Source of the DNA: UBA1672 sp963977495 | GTDB lineage: Bacteria; Pseudomonadota; Alphaproteobacteria; Micavibrionales; Micavibrionaceae | Length of the DNA: 64,000 nt | Reading direction: 5' to 3' | NCBI GenBank assembly: GCA_963977495.1 | Contig: CAXBOT010000001.1 | Span: forward strand, 310,001-374,000 | Shown: piece by piece, positions 34,062 through 43,487 of the stretch | Position numbering within the stretch: the first letter of the stretch is position 1 | Layout of the letters: each line of letters starts with the position of its first letter | Notes under the pieces: generated by a model | What the model was told of the DNA's origin: nothing | Database searches by the model: none | What the model saw: only the letters and a program-made list of their open reading frames with translations | Translations under genes and position numbers: made by a program

Positions 34062-36023
34062 TTATAAAAGAGAACAAGCCAGCGCGGCAATTCTCTTGGC
34101 GTTTAATCCGGCTTCTTGATATTGGGCAACTTGCGTGTCGTGATCTTGGAAAATATCAGGCAAAGTCATTGTTCTGACTTTTAGCCCTTTATCAAGCAAG
34201 CCGCTATTGGATAGATATTCAAGAACGAATGAGCCAAAGCCACCACGCGAACCTTCTTCTATCGTGATCACACTGTCATGTTTTTGTGCCAGTGCGGTGA
34301 TCATCTCTTCATCCAGAGGCTTGGCAAAACGTGCATCGGCAATGGTGATATCAATATTCATCTTATCTTTCAGAATTTGCGCGGCGGCTTTACATTCTTC
34401 CAGACGTGTTCCTAAGCTGATGATCGCAAGCTTTTTACCCTTTTGGATGATGCGCCCCTTACCAATGGGGATCACTTCGGCGCTTGCGGGCATCTCTACG
34501 CCGCAGCCTTCACCACGCGGGTAGCGCAGCGCGATCGGCCCGTCATCATACGCGGCGGCAGTGGCGACCATATGCGCAAGCTCGGCCTCGTCTGAGGGGG
34601 CCATAATGACAAAGTTCGGCAAACAGCCAAGATAGGCAATGTCGAATGCGCCCGCATGTGTTTGCCCATCCGCACCGACAAGTCCGGCGCGATCCATCGC
34701 AAAGCGGACAGGTAAGTTCTGTATGGCAACATCGTGTACGATCTGATCGTAGGCGCGTTGCAAAAAGGTGGAATAGATTGTGACAAACGGTTTATAGCCC
34801 TCTGTCGCCATACCTGCGGCAAAGGTCACGGCATGTTGTTCGGCAATACCGACATCAAACGCACGATCAGGGAACGCATGCGCAAAGGCATCCATACCTG
34901 TACCTGATGGCATCGCCGCCGTAATCCCTACGATTTTAGGATCTTTTTCCGCCAAAGCGATTAATGTATCGGCATAAATTTTTGTGTAAGAGGGGGCTTG
35001 TGTCTTGCTTTTGGCTTGCGTGCCCGTCACCAAGTCGAATTTTTTGACACCGTGCATTTTATCATCGGAATTTTCCGCCGGAAGGTAGCCCTTCCCTTTT
35101 TTCGTCACGGCATGGATCAGGACGGGGCCTTCATGGTCGCTATCGCGGACATTTTTCAATATGGATAAAAGATCATCCAGATCATGCCCGTCAACAGGCC
35201 CAATGTAATAAAAGCCCATATCATCAAACAGGCTACCACCGCCAAGTGCGCTGCGTGCGCGTTCTTCGGCGCGCTTTGCTGCAAACCGAATGGGGGATGG
35301 CAGAACATCGGTGATTTTCTTACCCATTTCACGAACGCTGATATAGGGTTTTGAAGAGACCAGCTTTGTTAAATGGCTGCTCATCGCGCCGACAGGTGGC
35401 GCGATGGACATATCATTGTCATTTAAAATAACGATCAGGCGGCTCTTTTTACCCTGTACGGTTAAGGCGCCTGCATTGTTGAGGGCTTCATACGCCATCC
35501 CTGCGGACATCGCACCGTCGCCGATGACACTTATGACATGGTTCGTCTTTGGTGTGCCTGATAAGGCGTCCAGATCGCGCGCAACGGCCATGCCGAGCCC
35601 TGCCGAGATGGAGGTGGAGCTGTGCGCGGCGCCGAATGGGTCATATTCACTTTCGCTGCGTTTGGTAAAGCCCGATAGGCCGCCCCCTTGACGCAACGTG
35701 TTCATACGGTTTTTTCGTCCGGTCAATATTTTATGCGGATAGGCCTGATGCCCGACATCCCAAATAATTTTATCATCGGGTGTGTTAAATGTGGCATGCA
35801 ATGCAACGGTAATCTCGACAACGCCCAGTCCAGCGCCAAGATGTCCGCCGGTCTTGGAAACACACCCAATCATAAATGTGCGTATCTCATCACAAAGATC
35901 ACGGAGTTGCGTTGCCGAAAGATCTCGAATGTCTTCGGGGAAATCGACGCGATCCAGAAGATGTTGCGCGGCAGGTTCTTTTTTGCCCGCAATGTCTGGT
36001 ATATGTGTCTTTGCCTGTTTCAT
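34062..36023 (-). CDS. dxs: 1-deoxy-D-xylulose-5-phosphate synthase
   Basis: DXS joins pyruvate and glyceraldehyde 3-phosphate, the first step of the MEP isoprenoid route. It is a TPP enzyme of the transketolase type. The TPP-binding segment VIGDGAMSAGMAYEALNNAG lies near residue 165-185, and the catalytic His in GHLGAGLGVVEIT near 62-75. DRAGLVGADGQTHAGAFDI in the pyrimidine domain and IVGITAAMPSGTGM are also characteristic. At 653 aa it is complete. It is the last gene of the xseB-ispA-dxs operon. Confidence 0.98.
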   Translation of the reverse strand: MKQAKTHIPDIAGKKEPAAQHLLDRVDFPEDIRDLSATQLRDLCDEIRTFMIGCVSKTGGHLGAGLGVVEITVALHATFNTPDDKIIWDVGHQAYPHKILTGRKNRMNTLRQGGGLSGFTKRSESEYDPFGAAHSSTSISAGLGMAVARDLDALSGTPKTNHVISVIGDGAMSAGMAYEALNNAGALTVQGKKSRLIVILNDNDMSIAPPVGAMSSHLTKLVSSKPYISVREMGKKITDVLPSPIRFAAKRAEERARSALGGGSLFDDMGFYYIGPVDGHDLDDLLSILKNVRDSDHEGPVLIHAVTKKGKGYLPAENSDDKMHGVKKFDLVTGTQAKSKTQAPSYTKIYADTLIALAEKDPKIVGITAAMPSGTGMDAFAHAFPDRAFDVGIAEQHAVTFAAGMATEGYKPFVTIYSTFLQRAYDQIVHDVAIQNLPVRFAMDRAGLVGADGQTHAGAFDIAYLGCLPNFVIMAPSDEAELAHMVATAAAYDDGPIALRYPRGEGCGVEMPASAEVIPIGKGRIIQKGKKLAIISLGTRLEECKAAAQILKDKMNIDITIADARFAKPLDEEMITALAQKHDSVITIEEGSRGGFGSFVLEYLSNSGLLDKGLKVRTMTLPDIFQDHDTQVAQYQEAGLNAKRIAALACSLL

Positions 36024-36074
36024 TACGTGCTGTTCTACCGCAAAGGGTCTGTGTTAATCAACAAAATTGATGCT

Positions 36075-36986
36075 CTATGCGCGACGTGCCAAAACATACA
36101 TGGCCAGATCGTTCAATTTCTTTTCGCGCCCTTCGAAAATACGTAAATGTCTTGTGGCCTGTTGAACAAGCATTTCTGCGCGTTCTTTGGCTTGTTCTTT
36201 ACCCATGGCGGAAACGAAAGTGGCTTTACCAGCTTGCTCGTCTTTGCCTGTGTCTTTGCCCGTATCTTGCGGGTCGGATTCGACGTCAAGAATATCATCG
36301 GTCACCTGAAAGGCGAGGCCGAGATCATGAGCGTAGTTACATAACGCCCTTTTGTGCGGCTCACTGGCTTTTCCGAGAATCGCGCCTGCTTCACAAGCAA
36401 AAGCCATCAGCTTGCCTGTTTTCATGCGTTGCATGCGTGAGATTGTGCCTAAGTCAAATTCCTCTGTCTCTGCAATCAAATCAAGCATCTGACCACCAAC
36501 CATGCCATGCCCGCCGGAGGCTCTGGCAAGGGCGTAAATAAGTTCACAGCGTACGCGTGGGTCTTCATGTGTTTCCGGCTCGCTCAAAACTTCAAAAGCC
36601 AAAGTCAGAAGGGCGTCGCCTGCCAAAATAGCCGTGGCTTCGCCGTATTTTCTATGTACGGTTTGTTTGCCACGTCGAAGCGCGGCATCATCCATAGCGG
36701 GTAAATCATCATGGATCAGTGAATAACAGTGAATAAATTCAAGCGCGGCAGCAACGCGGCGCGCGCGCGCAGGATCAACATTGAACAACGCGGCAGAATG
36801 CATAACAAGAAAAGGTCTAAGGCGTTTCCCCCCACCTAATGTGCCGTGGCGCATCGATTCGTACAGGCGGTTTTCAGCCAGATCGGTGTCAGGGAGCAAG
36901 CGATCAATGGTTTTGTTAATCGCCGCACTGACGGCATCCATTTCACTTTGCAGATCGGGGTCTGCATCTCTAGGTGATGGTGACAT
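36075..36986 (-). CDS. ispA: Farnesyl diphosphate synthase (short chain)
   Basis: This enzyme makes FPP from IPP and DMAPP. The first Asp-rich motif is LIHDDLPAMDDAALRRGKQ, with the two-residue insertion (DDxxxxD) typical of bacterial FPP synthases. The second is LAFQVTDDILDVESD. GGKRLRPFLVMHSAALF lies near residue 55. The length is 303 aa. It sits between xseB (3 bases upstream) and dxs (51 bases downstream), the common bacterial order for supplying the precursor made by dxs and ispH. Confidence 0.96.
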   Translation of the reverse strand: MSPSPRDADPDLQSEMDAVSAAINKTIDRLLPDTDLAENRLYESMRHGTLGGGKRLRPFLVMHSAALFNVDPARARRVAAALEFIHCYSLIHDDLPAMDDAALRRGKQTVHRKYGEATAILAGDALLTLAFEVLSEPETHEDPRVRCELIYALARASGGHGMVGGQMLDLIAETEEFDLGTISRMQRMKTGKLMAFACEAGAILGKASEPHKRALCNYAHDLGLAFQVTDDILDVESDPQDTGKDTGKDEQAGKATFVSAMGKEQAKERAEMLVQQATRHLRIFEGREKKLNDLAMYVLARRA

Positions 36987-36989
36987 TAA

Positions 36990-37235
36990 TTAGCCTTCCG
37001 AATCAAGGGGTTGTGTATTTATACTGCCATCTTTTGCGATAGAGATTTTCTCAATTTTCACTTGAGCTTCTCGTAATTTATTTTCGCAATGCTGTTTTAA
37101 TTCTGTACCACGTTCATAGGATTTAATGGATTCTTCCAATGCAGATTCACCCGTTTCCAGAGCGCGTACAATACCCTCTAGCTCAACAAGTGCTTCTTCG
37201 AAGCTTAATGCTTCAACTGCTTTCGGATTTGCCAT
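36990..37235 (-). CDS. xseB: Exodeoxyribonuclease VII small subunit
   Basis: XseB is the small subunit of exonuclease VII, which trims single-stranded DNA together with XseA. At 81 aa it has the family block SFEEALVELEGIVRALETGE followed by SALEESIKSYERGTELKQHC, forming an antiparallel helical hairpin. The stop lies 3 bases before the ispA start, so the two are translationally linked. xseA is not in the window. Confidence 0.95.
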   Translation of the reverse strand: MANPKAVEALSFEEALVELEGIVRALETGESALEESIKSYERGTELKQHCENKLREAQVKIEKISIAKDGSINTQPLDSEG

Positions 37236-37307
37236 GACTGATCCCGATTGTTAAATGCTTTAAAACGAAGGAGAGTGTAAGACAGAAGTGCTTTTGGCTC
37301 AAGAGTT

Positions 37308-37898
37308 TTAAGAAGTTAGCCCTAATTTCTGCTCTAATCCGCCACAAAGCATGTGACCAAGCACGATATGCATTTCCTGAATACGCGCGGTAACGTCGGA
37401 GGGCACAATCAATATCCGGTCACAAAGCGTGCGCATTTGACCGCCATCGCGCCCCGAAAAGCCGATGGTCGTTACGTTTTTGGAACGTGCCATTTCCAAT
37501 GCTTTGATGATATTGGCACTGTTGCCTGAGGTGCTGATGGCAATTACGACATCGCCGCTTTGTCCGAGCGCGTCTATTTGTCTGGAAAAAATTTGATCAA
37601 AGCCAAAATCATTCCCCGCCGCGGTGAGGGTGGATGTGTCGGTGGTCAGGGCAATCGCGGCAATCGGCGCGCGATCATGGATAAAACGCACTGTGAGTTC
37701 CGTTGCCAGATGCTGCGCGTCGGCGGCACTACCGCCATTCCCTAAAAACAGGATTTTATTACCCGAGCGAATGGCATCGGTGCAGATATTTAAAATGGCA
37801 TCAAAATCATCGAACAACGCAGATGAAGAGGCTTGCGCGGTTTCCATGTGGGCTTGATGCTCGTCATGCCAGTATTGCTTGAGATCGAAATCGGACAT
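37308..37898 (-). CDS. gmhA: Phosphoheptose isomerase (SIS domain)
   Basis: GmhA converts sedoheptulose 7-phosphate to D-glycero-D-manno-heptose 7-phosphate, the first step of LPS heptose synthesis. It is a single SIS domain: ILFLGNGGSAADAQHLATEL near residue 50-68, VVIAISTSGNSANIIKALEM near 115-135, and QEMHIVLGHMLCGGLEQKLG at the C-terminus carry the sugar-phosphate and metal ligands (Glu, His, Gln). At 196 aa it is full length. It works with the GT9 enzyme at 12.4 kb. Confidence 0.93.
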   Translation of the reverse strand: MSDFDLKQYWHDEHQAHMETAQASSSALFDDFDAILNICTDAIRSGNKILFLGNGGSAADAQHLATELTVRFIHDRAPIAAIALTTDTSTLTAAGNDFGFDQIFSRQIDALGQSGDVVIAISTSGNSANIIKALEMARSKNVTTIGFSGRDGGQMRTLCDRILIVPSDVTARIQEMHIVLGHMLCGGLEQKLGLTS

Positions 37899-37924
37899 TA
37901 TAAAATCAGATGCCTTTTGTGTGA

Positions 37925-38608
37925 TTATTGTGCAGGTGTTTCCGGCACAGCTGCTGGTGTTGGCTTTGTTTTCTTTGCGGCTTCTGCGCTGGCAATCGGT
38001 ACCATATGTTCTCTGTTATAGGCCAGTTGATCTGGCGTTACCTGAAAACCAATCAGCACGCGGTAATTATTGGCCTGATTTTTATTTTTGATCGGAATAA
38101 TTTGGCGCAGATTTTCAAAATAGCTATGCTCGTTTTTCTTCGCGGCAAAGGCCATGGATGCAGCGAAGATTTCTTTCGCCATAATTTTCCCGTTCGGTGT
38201 CGTCACAGCAACAAAATAGGGGTAAGAGAAAAACGGCTTATCCGTTGATTTTGTACGCCCCTTATCACCCAAAGAGCCATTGAAAATGAGTTTTAAATCG
38301 ACGATGGCTGTTTTTGAGGAGAGCTTACACGTGCTTTCCGCGCTTTTGAGGTCAACGCGCGAGATAAGATTCTTTTTCACCTGATTCTTGGGATCTGTGA
38401 AATCGCTGATAGAACTGAGGTCGTCAACAATTTCGACTTGCGGGCAGGGGCTTTTCAGCAATTGCTCTGCGTGACCGCTGGTTACACCGGCGACATAGAT
38501 GTTACCCTCAGCCAAATCATACGCGTCGTCTTTTGCACCTTCCAGTGTCTGACACGCCATAAGCATCGGAACAACAACACAGATCGTAAGTATTTTCAGT
38601 GATTTCAT
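37925..38608 (-). CDS. Lipoprotein of unknown function
   Basis: MKSLKILTICVVVPMLMACQ ends in the lipobox LMAC, giving a lipid-anchored Cys19. The mature domain (about 205 aa) contains CPQVEIVDDLSSISDFTD, two further cysteines, a VDLKLIFNGSLGDKGR strand and a VLIGFQVTPDQLAYNREH segment, then a Pro/Ala tail with the pattern KKTKPTPAAVPETPAQ. I cannot name the family. It lies 26 bases upstream of gmhA on the same strand, so it may be co-transcribed with this LPS gene. Confidence 0.75.
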   Translation of the reverse strand: MKSLKILTICVVVPMLMACQTLEGAKDDAYDLAEGNIYVAGVTSGHAEQLLKSPCPQVEIVDDLSSISDFTDPKNQVKKNLISRVDLKSAESTCKLSSKTAIVDLKLIFNGSLGDKGRTKSTDKPFFSYPYFVAVTTPNGKIMAKEIFAASMAFAAKKNEHSYFENLRQIIPIKNKNQANNYRVLIGFQVTPDQLAYNREHMVPIASAEAAKKTKPTPAAVPETPAQ

Positions 38609-38721
38609 CTGCCTATAATCCTAATAGAAACAACGTATAAAACCTTGTATACACTACGCAAAACACATTGAATAGGCAAGGGGATGGATTATTTATAAAT
38701 TATTCCTTATATAGTAAACGG

Positions 38722-39672
38722 ATGGAAAAAAGACCTTTAAAGATATTACTGGCAGCACCGCGCGGATTTTGTGCCGGCGTTGATCGTGCCATTCAGATTG
38801 TTGAATTATCGCTGCAGAAATACGGCGCGCCTGTTTATGTGCGCCATGAAATTGTGCACAATAAATTTGTGGTTGATTCTCTGAAAGAGAAAGGCGCGAT
38901 CTTTGTTGAGGAACTGCACGAAATCCCCAATGATGGACAACCTGTTATTTTTTCCGCGCATGGTGTGCCGAAATCCGTTCCGCAAGAGGCGCAAACGCGG
39001 GAGATGTTCTTTATCGATGCGACCTGTCCCTTGGTGAGCAAAGTTCACCGCGAGGCAGAACGTCATTTTAAAGCCGGTGATCAGATTATTTTAATCGGAC
39101 ATGCAGGCCACCCTGAGGTTATCGGCACGATGGGGCAGCTTCCCAAAGGGGCGGTTGTTCTGGTTGAAACGGTGGGTGATGTTGCCGCGCTGGAGATCGA
39201 AGACCCGACGAATCTGGCTTATTGCACGCAAACAACGCTGTCGGTTGATGATACCGCCGCCATCGTCACCGCGTTGCAGGATAAATTCCCCAATATTAAA
39301 ACACCGCGCAAAGAAGATATTTGCTACGCCACCACAAACAGGCAAGCCGCGATGAAGGCGATTGCCCCGCTTAGTGATGCCGTGATGGTTTTGGGCGCGC
39401 CTAATTCATCCAATTCAAACCGTCTTGTCGAGGTTGCTGCGCTGAATGGCTGTGAAAAGGCCATGCTGGTACAGCGTGTGGGGGATATTGACTGGGCGTG
39501 GTTGGATGGCGTGAATTCTCTGGGCTTAAGTGCGGGGGCATCTGCGCCTGAAATTCTAGTAAATGAAGTGATTGAAAAAGCGCGTGAATTCTTTACGGTA
39601 GAGTTAGAAGAAGTTGCAATCACGCAAGAGAACGTGAACTTTAAAGTGCCTAAAATTTTGAATGTTGCATAA
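38722..39672 (+). CDS. ispH: 4-hydroxy-3-methylbut-2-enyl diphosphate reductase
   Basis: IspH is the last enzyme of the MEP pathway and makes IPP and DMAPP using an Fe-S cluster. Three cluster cysteines are seen: LAAPRGFCAGVDRAIQI near residue 14, FFIDATCPLVSKVHRE near 100, and KEDICYATTNRQAAMK near 199. The substrate-binding histidines FSAHGVPKSVP and ILIGHAGHPEVIGTMGQ are present. MEKRPLKILL at 38722 is the proper start; the frame upstream of it is non-coding. At 316 aa it is typical. A P-loop gene starts 2 bases after its stop. Confidence 0.97.
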   Translation: MEKRPLKILLAAPRGFCAGVDRAIQIVELSLQKYGAPVYVRHEIVHNKFVVDSLKEKGAIFVEELHEIPNDGQPVIFSAHGVPKSVPQEAQTREMFFIDATCPLVSKVHREAERHFKAGDQIILIGHAGHPEVIGTMGQLPKGAVVLVETVGDVAALEIEDPTNLAYCTQTTLSVDDTAAIVTALQDKFPNIKTPRKEDICYATTNRQAAMKAIAPLSDAVMVLGAPNSSNSNRLVEVAALNGCEKAMLVQRVGDIDWAWLDGVNSLGLSAGASAPEILVNEVIEKAREFFTVELEEVAITQENVNFKVPKILNVA

Positions 39673-39674
39673 CC

Positions 39675-40433
39675 ATGAAGCTGACCAAACAAGAGTTCAT
39701 AAAACAACCTCGAAAAGCGATCACGTTGATCGGCATGTCCGGCGCGGGGAAAACCTATATTTCATGCCAGTTAGAGAAATGGGGCTGGTATAATTATTCT
39801 TGCGATTATGTGATCGGTGCGGATTACCTTAAAGACGAATTACAAAACACGAATGGTTTGAGCGCGGAAAATATCGGCGCGCTGTCTGTTTATTTGGGCA
39901 AGTTGGGTAAGCCCTCACTTGGTGGCTTTGATCTGGAGTTGTTTAAGCAAAGACAGAAATCTTATTACGACGCCGAGGTTGAAGCGCTCTATGCCATGGG
40001 GGAGACGCTCAATAAAACGCAAGAGCATTTTGTGCATGATTCAACGGGCAGTCTGTGCGAAATCCAAGATGAAGCGGTATTGAAACAAATCGGTGAGCAA
40101 ACGATGTTTGTTTACCTGAAAACCGGTGAAACAGAAGAGCGCGAAGTGCTGCAACGCGCGCGTGATTATCCGAAGCCGTTATTTTTTCCGCCGCAATTTC
40201 TGTCAGAAAAATTAAACGAGTATATGACAGAAAATCACCATAGCGAAATTGAAGAAATCGTGCCGGATGATTTTTCGCGGTGGGTCTTTCCGCTGTTATT
40301 CGAAGCGCGCAAACCTAAATATCAACGGCTGGCGGATTTGTACGGTGTGACGATTTCTTCGGATGCGTTCAAGACGCTGCAATCTTCTGATTCCTTTATC
40401 GATATTATCGCAAGCCATCTGGATGACGCATGA
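39675..40433 (+). CDS. P-loop kinase-like protein of unknown function
   Basis: Near the N-terminus, ITLIGMSGAGKTYISCQLEK is a Walker A motif (GxxGxGKT) followed by WGWYNYSCDYVIGAD. This arrangement recalls shikimate- or gluconate-kinase-type NMP kinases, where an Asp follows the second strand. Later, FVHDSTGSLCEI could be the Walker B strand, and TMFVYLKTGETEEREVLQRARDY resembles a lid with basic residues. The remainder (about 252 aa in total) has no match I know. Its ATG lies 2 bases after ispH, and its stop overlaps the rnhA start (ATGA), so all three genes are translated as one unit. Many alphaproteobacteria carry homoserine kinase thrB at this spot; this protein is not a GHMP kinase. Confidence 0.75.
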   Translation: MKLTKQEFIKQPRKAITLIGMSGAGKTYISCQLEKWGWYNYSCDYVIGADYLKDELQNTNGLSAENIGALSVYLGKLGKPSLGGFDLELFKQRQKSYYDAEVEALYAMGETLNKTQEHFVHDSTGSLCEIQDEAVLKQIGEQTMFVYLKTGETEEREVLQRARDYPKPLFFPPQFLSEKLNEYMTENHHSEIEEIVPDDFSRWVFPLLFEARKPKYQRLADLYGVTISSDAFKTLQSSDSFIDIIASHLDDA

Positions 40434-40864
40434 CCAAACATGTTGAAATCTATACCGATGGTGCGTGTAGTGGTAACCCAGGCCCCGGTGGCTGGGGCGT
40501 TCTGATGCGCTATAACGGACATGAAAAGGAAATGTGCGGCGGTGAAGGCGATACGACCAACAACCGTATGGAGATGATGGCGGTGATCGAAGCACTCGGC
40601 GCGCTAAAGAAACCATCACAGGTGAAATTATATACGGACAGCAAATATGTCATGCAGGGTGTGACAGACTGGCTGGAGGGCTGGAAGGCCAAAAATTGGA
40701 AAACCGCCTCAAAGAAGCCTGTCAAAAATAAGGATTTGTGGGAGCGCATAGACGTTCTTGTGCAAAAACATACAGTGGCATTTTTCTGGGTGAAGGGGCA
40801 TGACGGGCATCCTGAAAATGAGCGCGCCGACGAACTGGCCAGACAAGGTATTCCCGAATCTTAG
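40430..40864 (+). CDS. rnhA: Ribonuclease HI
   Basis: RNase HI cuts the RNA strand of RNA:DNA hybrids. The four acidic catalytic residues are visible: IYTDGACSGNPGPGGWG (Asp), NNRMEMMAVIEAL (Glu), LYTDSKYVMQGVTDWL (Asp), and WVKGHDGHPENERADELAR (His and final Asp). The basic handle GWKAKNWKTASKKPVKNK is present. The length of 144 aa is normal. The start overlaps the stop of the P-loop gene by four bases. Confidence 0.97.
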   Translation: MTKHVEIYTDGACSGNPGPGGWGVLMRYNGHEKEMCGGEGDTTNNRMEMMAVIEALGALKKPSQVKLYTDSKYVMQGVTDWLEGWKAKNWKTASKKPVKNKDLWERIDVLVQKHTVAFFWVKGHDGHPENERADELARQGIPES

Positions 40865-40879
40865 GGCCTTTATATTTAT

Positions 40880-42835
40880 CTAATCATTCAAATTTGAATA
40901 ATTGCCTGAACGGTGCTGTTGTTTGGCTTCACCGCCTTTTAAAAGCTTCCCGATTAAGTTAGAGAAACTGCTGCTGCCTGTGTTGTCATTCGTGGGGAAG
41001 TCACTTGGCGTTTGGCGTGCATTGCCATATCCGACGACGTCCTTGAAAATACGTGCAGGCAGGCCGCCGCCCGTGATTCTGCGCATCGGGCTGTTATCAT
41101 CATTACCAAGCCATACAACAGCAACCATTCGATCTGTATATCCGGCAAACCACGCGTCGCGGTTATCTTGTGATGTACCTGTCTTACCGTGGACGGGGAA
41201 GAACTGTTTGGCGTTTTTACCTGTGCCTTTATCAACAACGCTTTGTAGCATAATGGAAAGCTCGCTGTTGTGATCTCTAGCGATGATCGGAACGTATGAT
41301 TTGGGCTGTTTGCGATTATAGATAACGCGTCCGTCTTGTGTGCTGATGCGTGTAATGCCATAGGGGAAAACCTGAAACCCGCCATTGGCAAAGGTGGAAT
41401 AGGCAATGCCCATTTCAAGCATTGAAATGCCCGAACTGCCCAAGGCCAGACTTAAATCGCGGTTCAAATCTGAAATAATGCCGACCCTGCGCGCCGTTTC
41501 CATGACGTTTCCAATGCCGACATCTTTGGCCAAGCGCACTGTTGCTGTGTTCATGGATTTGGTCATGGCGGTTTCCAAATCAACGGGGCCATAATATGTA
41601 TCGCCGAAATTCTTCGGGCGATATTCGCCTTCGGTAATGCGCGCATCAAGTATTTCATCTTGCTTATGCCAGCCTTTTTCAAGCGCCGTCAGATAGACAA
41701 TCGGTTTAAAGGCCGAACCGGGCGGGCGTTTGGCTTGCGTGACCCTGTTAAACTGGCTTTGTCCGTAATCATAGCCGCCGACCATGGTTAAAACCGCGCC
41801 ATCAGGTTTCATGACCAAAATACCACCTTGGGATACAAACTGCATTTTATCTGCGCTGTCTATGGCGCGCGTCAGTGTTTCCTGCGCCTTATTCTGAAGC
41901 TTGGCATCAAGGGTGGTTTCAACCACGATGTCCATATCAGGCGTGCCGATGACCTCATCTAAACCGTTCATAATCCAATCAGCAAAATAGCGCGCAGCTT
42001 GTTGATCGTCGGTTTTCTTATTGGGCAAGGTTAGTTTCAGTTCCTGATCAGTAATATCTGATTGTTTAATATAACCGGCATCCACCATGGCGCTGAGAAC
42101 AAGGTCAGAGCGTTCCTTCGCCAGTTTCGGGTTGTTATGCGGGGAATATTTTGACGGCGCTTTGAGCAACCCTGCCAAAACGGCGGCTTCGCGTAAATTG
42201 ACATCCTTTGCGGATTTGCCGAAATAAAGCTGCGCTGCGGCTTCGAACCCGTAGGTGCCTGCACCAAGATAAACGCGGTTCATATAGGCACTGAAAATTT
42301 CATTCTTTGTCAGCTTACGTTCCAGCCATAGGGCGAGGATGGCTTCTTTGATTTTGCGCGTGATTTTGCGTTCATGCGTTAGAAACAGATTCTTGGCAAG
42401 TTGCTGGGTAATGGTTGAGCCGCCCTGAACAAAATGCCCGCGATAAATATTGGTCATCATGGCGCGTGATATGCCCCAAATATCAATGCCCGGATGATCG
42501 TAAAAACGCCTGTCTTCAATCGCCATAACGGCTTGCGGCAAATAGGGGGGTAAATCGGCGACATCAATGGTTTCACCCTTAGTCTCGCCATAGCGCGCAA
42601 TCTCCGTTCCGTCAGATGCCATAATGACGATAGAGGCGCGCTTGCTGAATGTTGCGGATTGGGTGACATCGGGCAGGTCTTTGGCAAACCATAAAACAAC
42701 GCCGCTTAAAAACACCAGCCCCCAAATGCCTAAAATAAAGAGCCATTTGAAAGCACGCGCCAGTAAAGACGGTGACTTTGGTGCGCTTTTTTTGCTTTTT
42801 TTAGACGCAGGAGTTTTTTTCTTTGCCTTGGTCAT
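40880..42835 (-). CDS. Class A penicillin-binding protein (PBP1A family)
   Basis: This bifunctional peptidoglycan synthase has a Lys-rich cytoplasmic leader (KKKTPASKKSKKSAPKS) and one membrane helix near residues 30-55. The GT51 glycosyltransferase domain (AIEDRRFYDHPGIDIWGI, QGGSTITQQLAKNLFL) follows, then the transpeptidase domain. The serine motif is KRPPGSAFKP (SxxK), then TKSMNTATV (SxN) and VHGKTGTSQDNRDAW (KTG). At about 651 aa it is shorter than E. coli PBP1a and lacks room for the large OB-insert, like many PBP1A-family proteins. The start at 42835 follows the GNAT stop by 17 bases, so the two form an operon. Confidence 0.94.
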   Translation of the reverse strand: MTKAKKKTPASKKSKKSAPKSPSLLARAFKWLFILGIWGLVFLSGVVLWFAKDLPDVTQSATFSKRASIVIMASDGTEIARYGETKGETIDVADLPPYLPQAVMAIEDRRFYDHPGIDIWGISRAMMTNIYRGHFVQGGSTITQQLAKNLFLTHERKITRKIKEAILALWLERKLTKNEIFSAYMNRVYLGAGTYGFEAAAQLYFGKSAKDVNLREAAVLAGLLKAPSKYSPHNNPKLAKERSDLVLSAMVDAGYIKQSDITDQELKLTLPNKKTDDQQAARYFADWIMNGLDEVIGTPDMDIVVETTLDAKLQNKAQETLTRAIDSADKMQFVSQGGILVMKPDGAVLTMVGGYDYGQSQFNRVTQAKRPPGSAFKPIVYLTALEKGWHKQDEILDARITEGEYRPKNFGDTYYGPVDLETAMTKSMNTATVRLAKDVGIGNVMETARRVGIISDLNRDLSLALGSSGISMLEMGIAYSTFANGGFQVFPYGITRISTQDGRVIYNRKQPKSYVPIIARDHNSELSIMLQSVVDKGTGKNAKQFFPVHGKTGTSQDNRDAWFAGYTDRMVAVVWLGNDDNSPMRRITGGGLPARIFKDVVGYGNARQTPSDFPTNDNTGSSSFSNLIGKLLKGGEAKQQHRSGNYSNLND

Positions 42836-42852
42836 ATCAACAAGCCTCGATT

Positions 42853-43386
42853 TTAGGTGCAATCAAGCCAATAGCGGTTTCTTTCAGGAAACTTATCGGT
42901 CGCAGGGAGTGTATCATCCAACTCCGCGCCGCAAAATTGTACAATGCGATTGGCAGAGGCATCTTTCGGATCAATGGTGATGAGGGCGCGGTCAATACCA
43001 AGATAGGCAATATAGGGGATCGCTTTTTGCAACAGCTTTTTACCGAACCCTTTGCCGCGCATAGACGGACGAATAATGAAATTCAGGTGGCCGCCCCATT
43101 TTTCCAAATGCCAGTTTAATCTGTGGCGAATGTTGAGTGTGCCGATAAATTCGTGCTCCTTAACCAGCCAGAGAACTGTCTCAGGGACAGGCTCAACCCA
43201 GTTGGCATAAGGCTTATGCAGGTTCTTTTTACCATCATTTATTTTCTTGATGAATTCTTCGAAATTATTCTCGACGTCATGAAGATCAAGGAATGTGTAA
43301 CGACCTTCCTCATGGAATTCTTTCAAAGCCTCAATATAGCTTTCTTTGTGTTCCATGCTTGGTTTTTCTAATTTGGCTGCTGACAT
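42853..43386 (-). CDS. GNAT family N-acetyltransferase
   Basis: In this 177-residue protein, GGHLNFIIRPSMRGKGFGKK (core strand 4 then the R-G-K-G-F-G-K acetyl-CoA loop, near residue 108-126) and IDPKDASANRIVQFCGAELD (motif B with conserved Asn) give the GNAT fold. The final NRYWLDCT fits the C-terminal strand. The N-terminal part, GRYTFLDLHDVENNFEEFI, resembles acetyltransferases related to aminoglycoside-type or tabtoxin-type GNATs, but the substrate is unknown. It lies 17 bases upstream of the PBP gene. Confidence 0.86.
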   Translation of the reverse strand: MSAAKLEKPSMEHKESYIEALKEFHEEGRYTFLDLHDVENNFEEFIKKINDGKKNLHKPYANWVEPVPETVLWLVKEHEFIGTLNIRHRLNWHLEKWGGHLNFIIRPSMRGKGFGKKLLQKAIPYIAYLGIDRALITIDPKDASANRIVQFCGAELDDTLPATDKFPERNRYWLDCT

Positions 43387-43487
43387 TATTTTTCTTTATT
43401 TGTATCTTTTCCAATGTGGTTACACGTTATATGGCATTTTGCACGGCAAGACAAATATTTGCTGCGTTGTTTTGTTTTCAGATGTGT

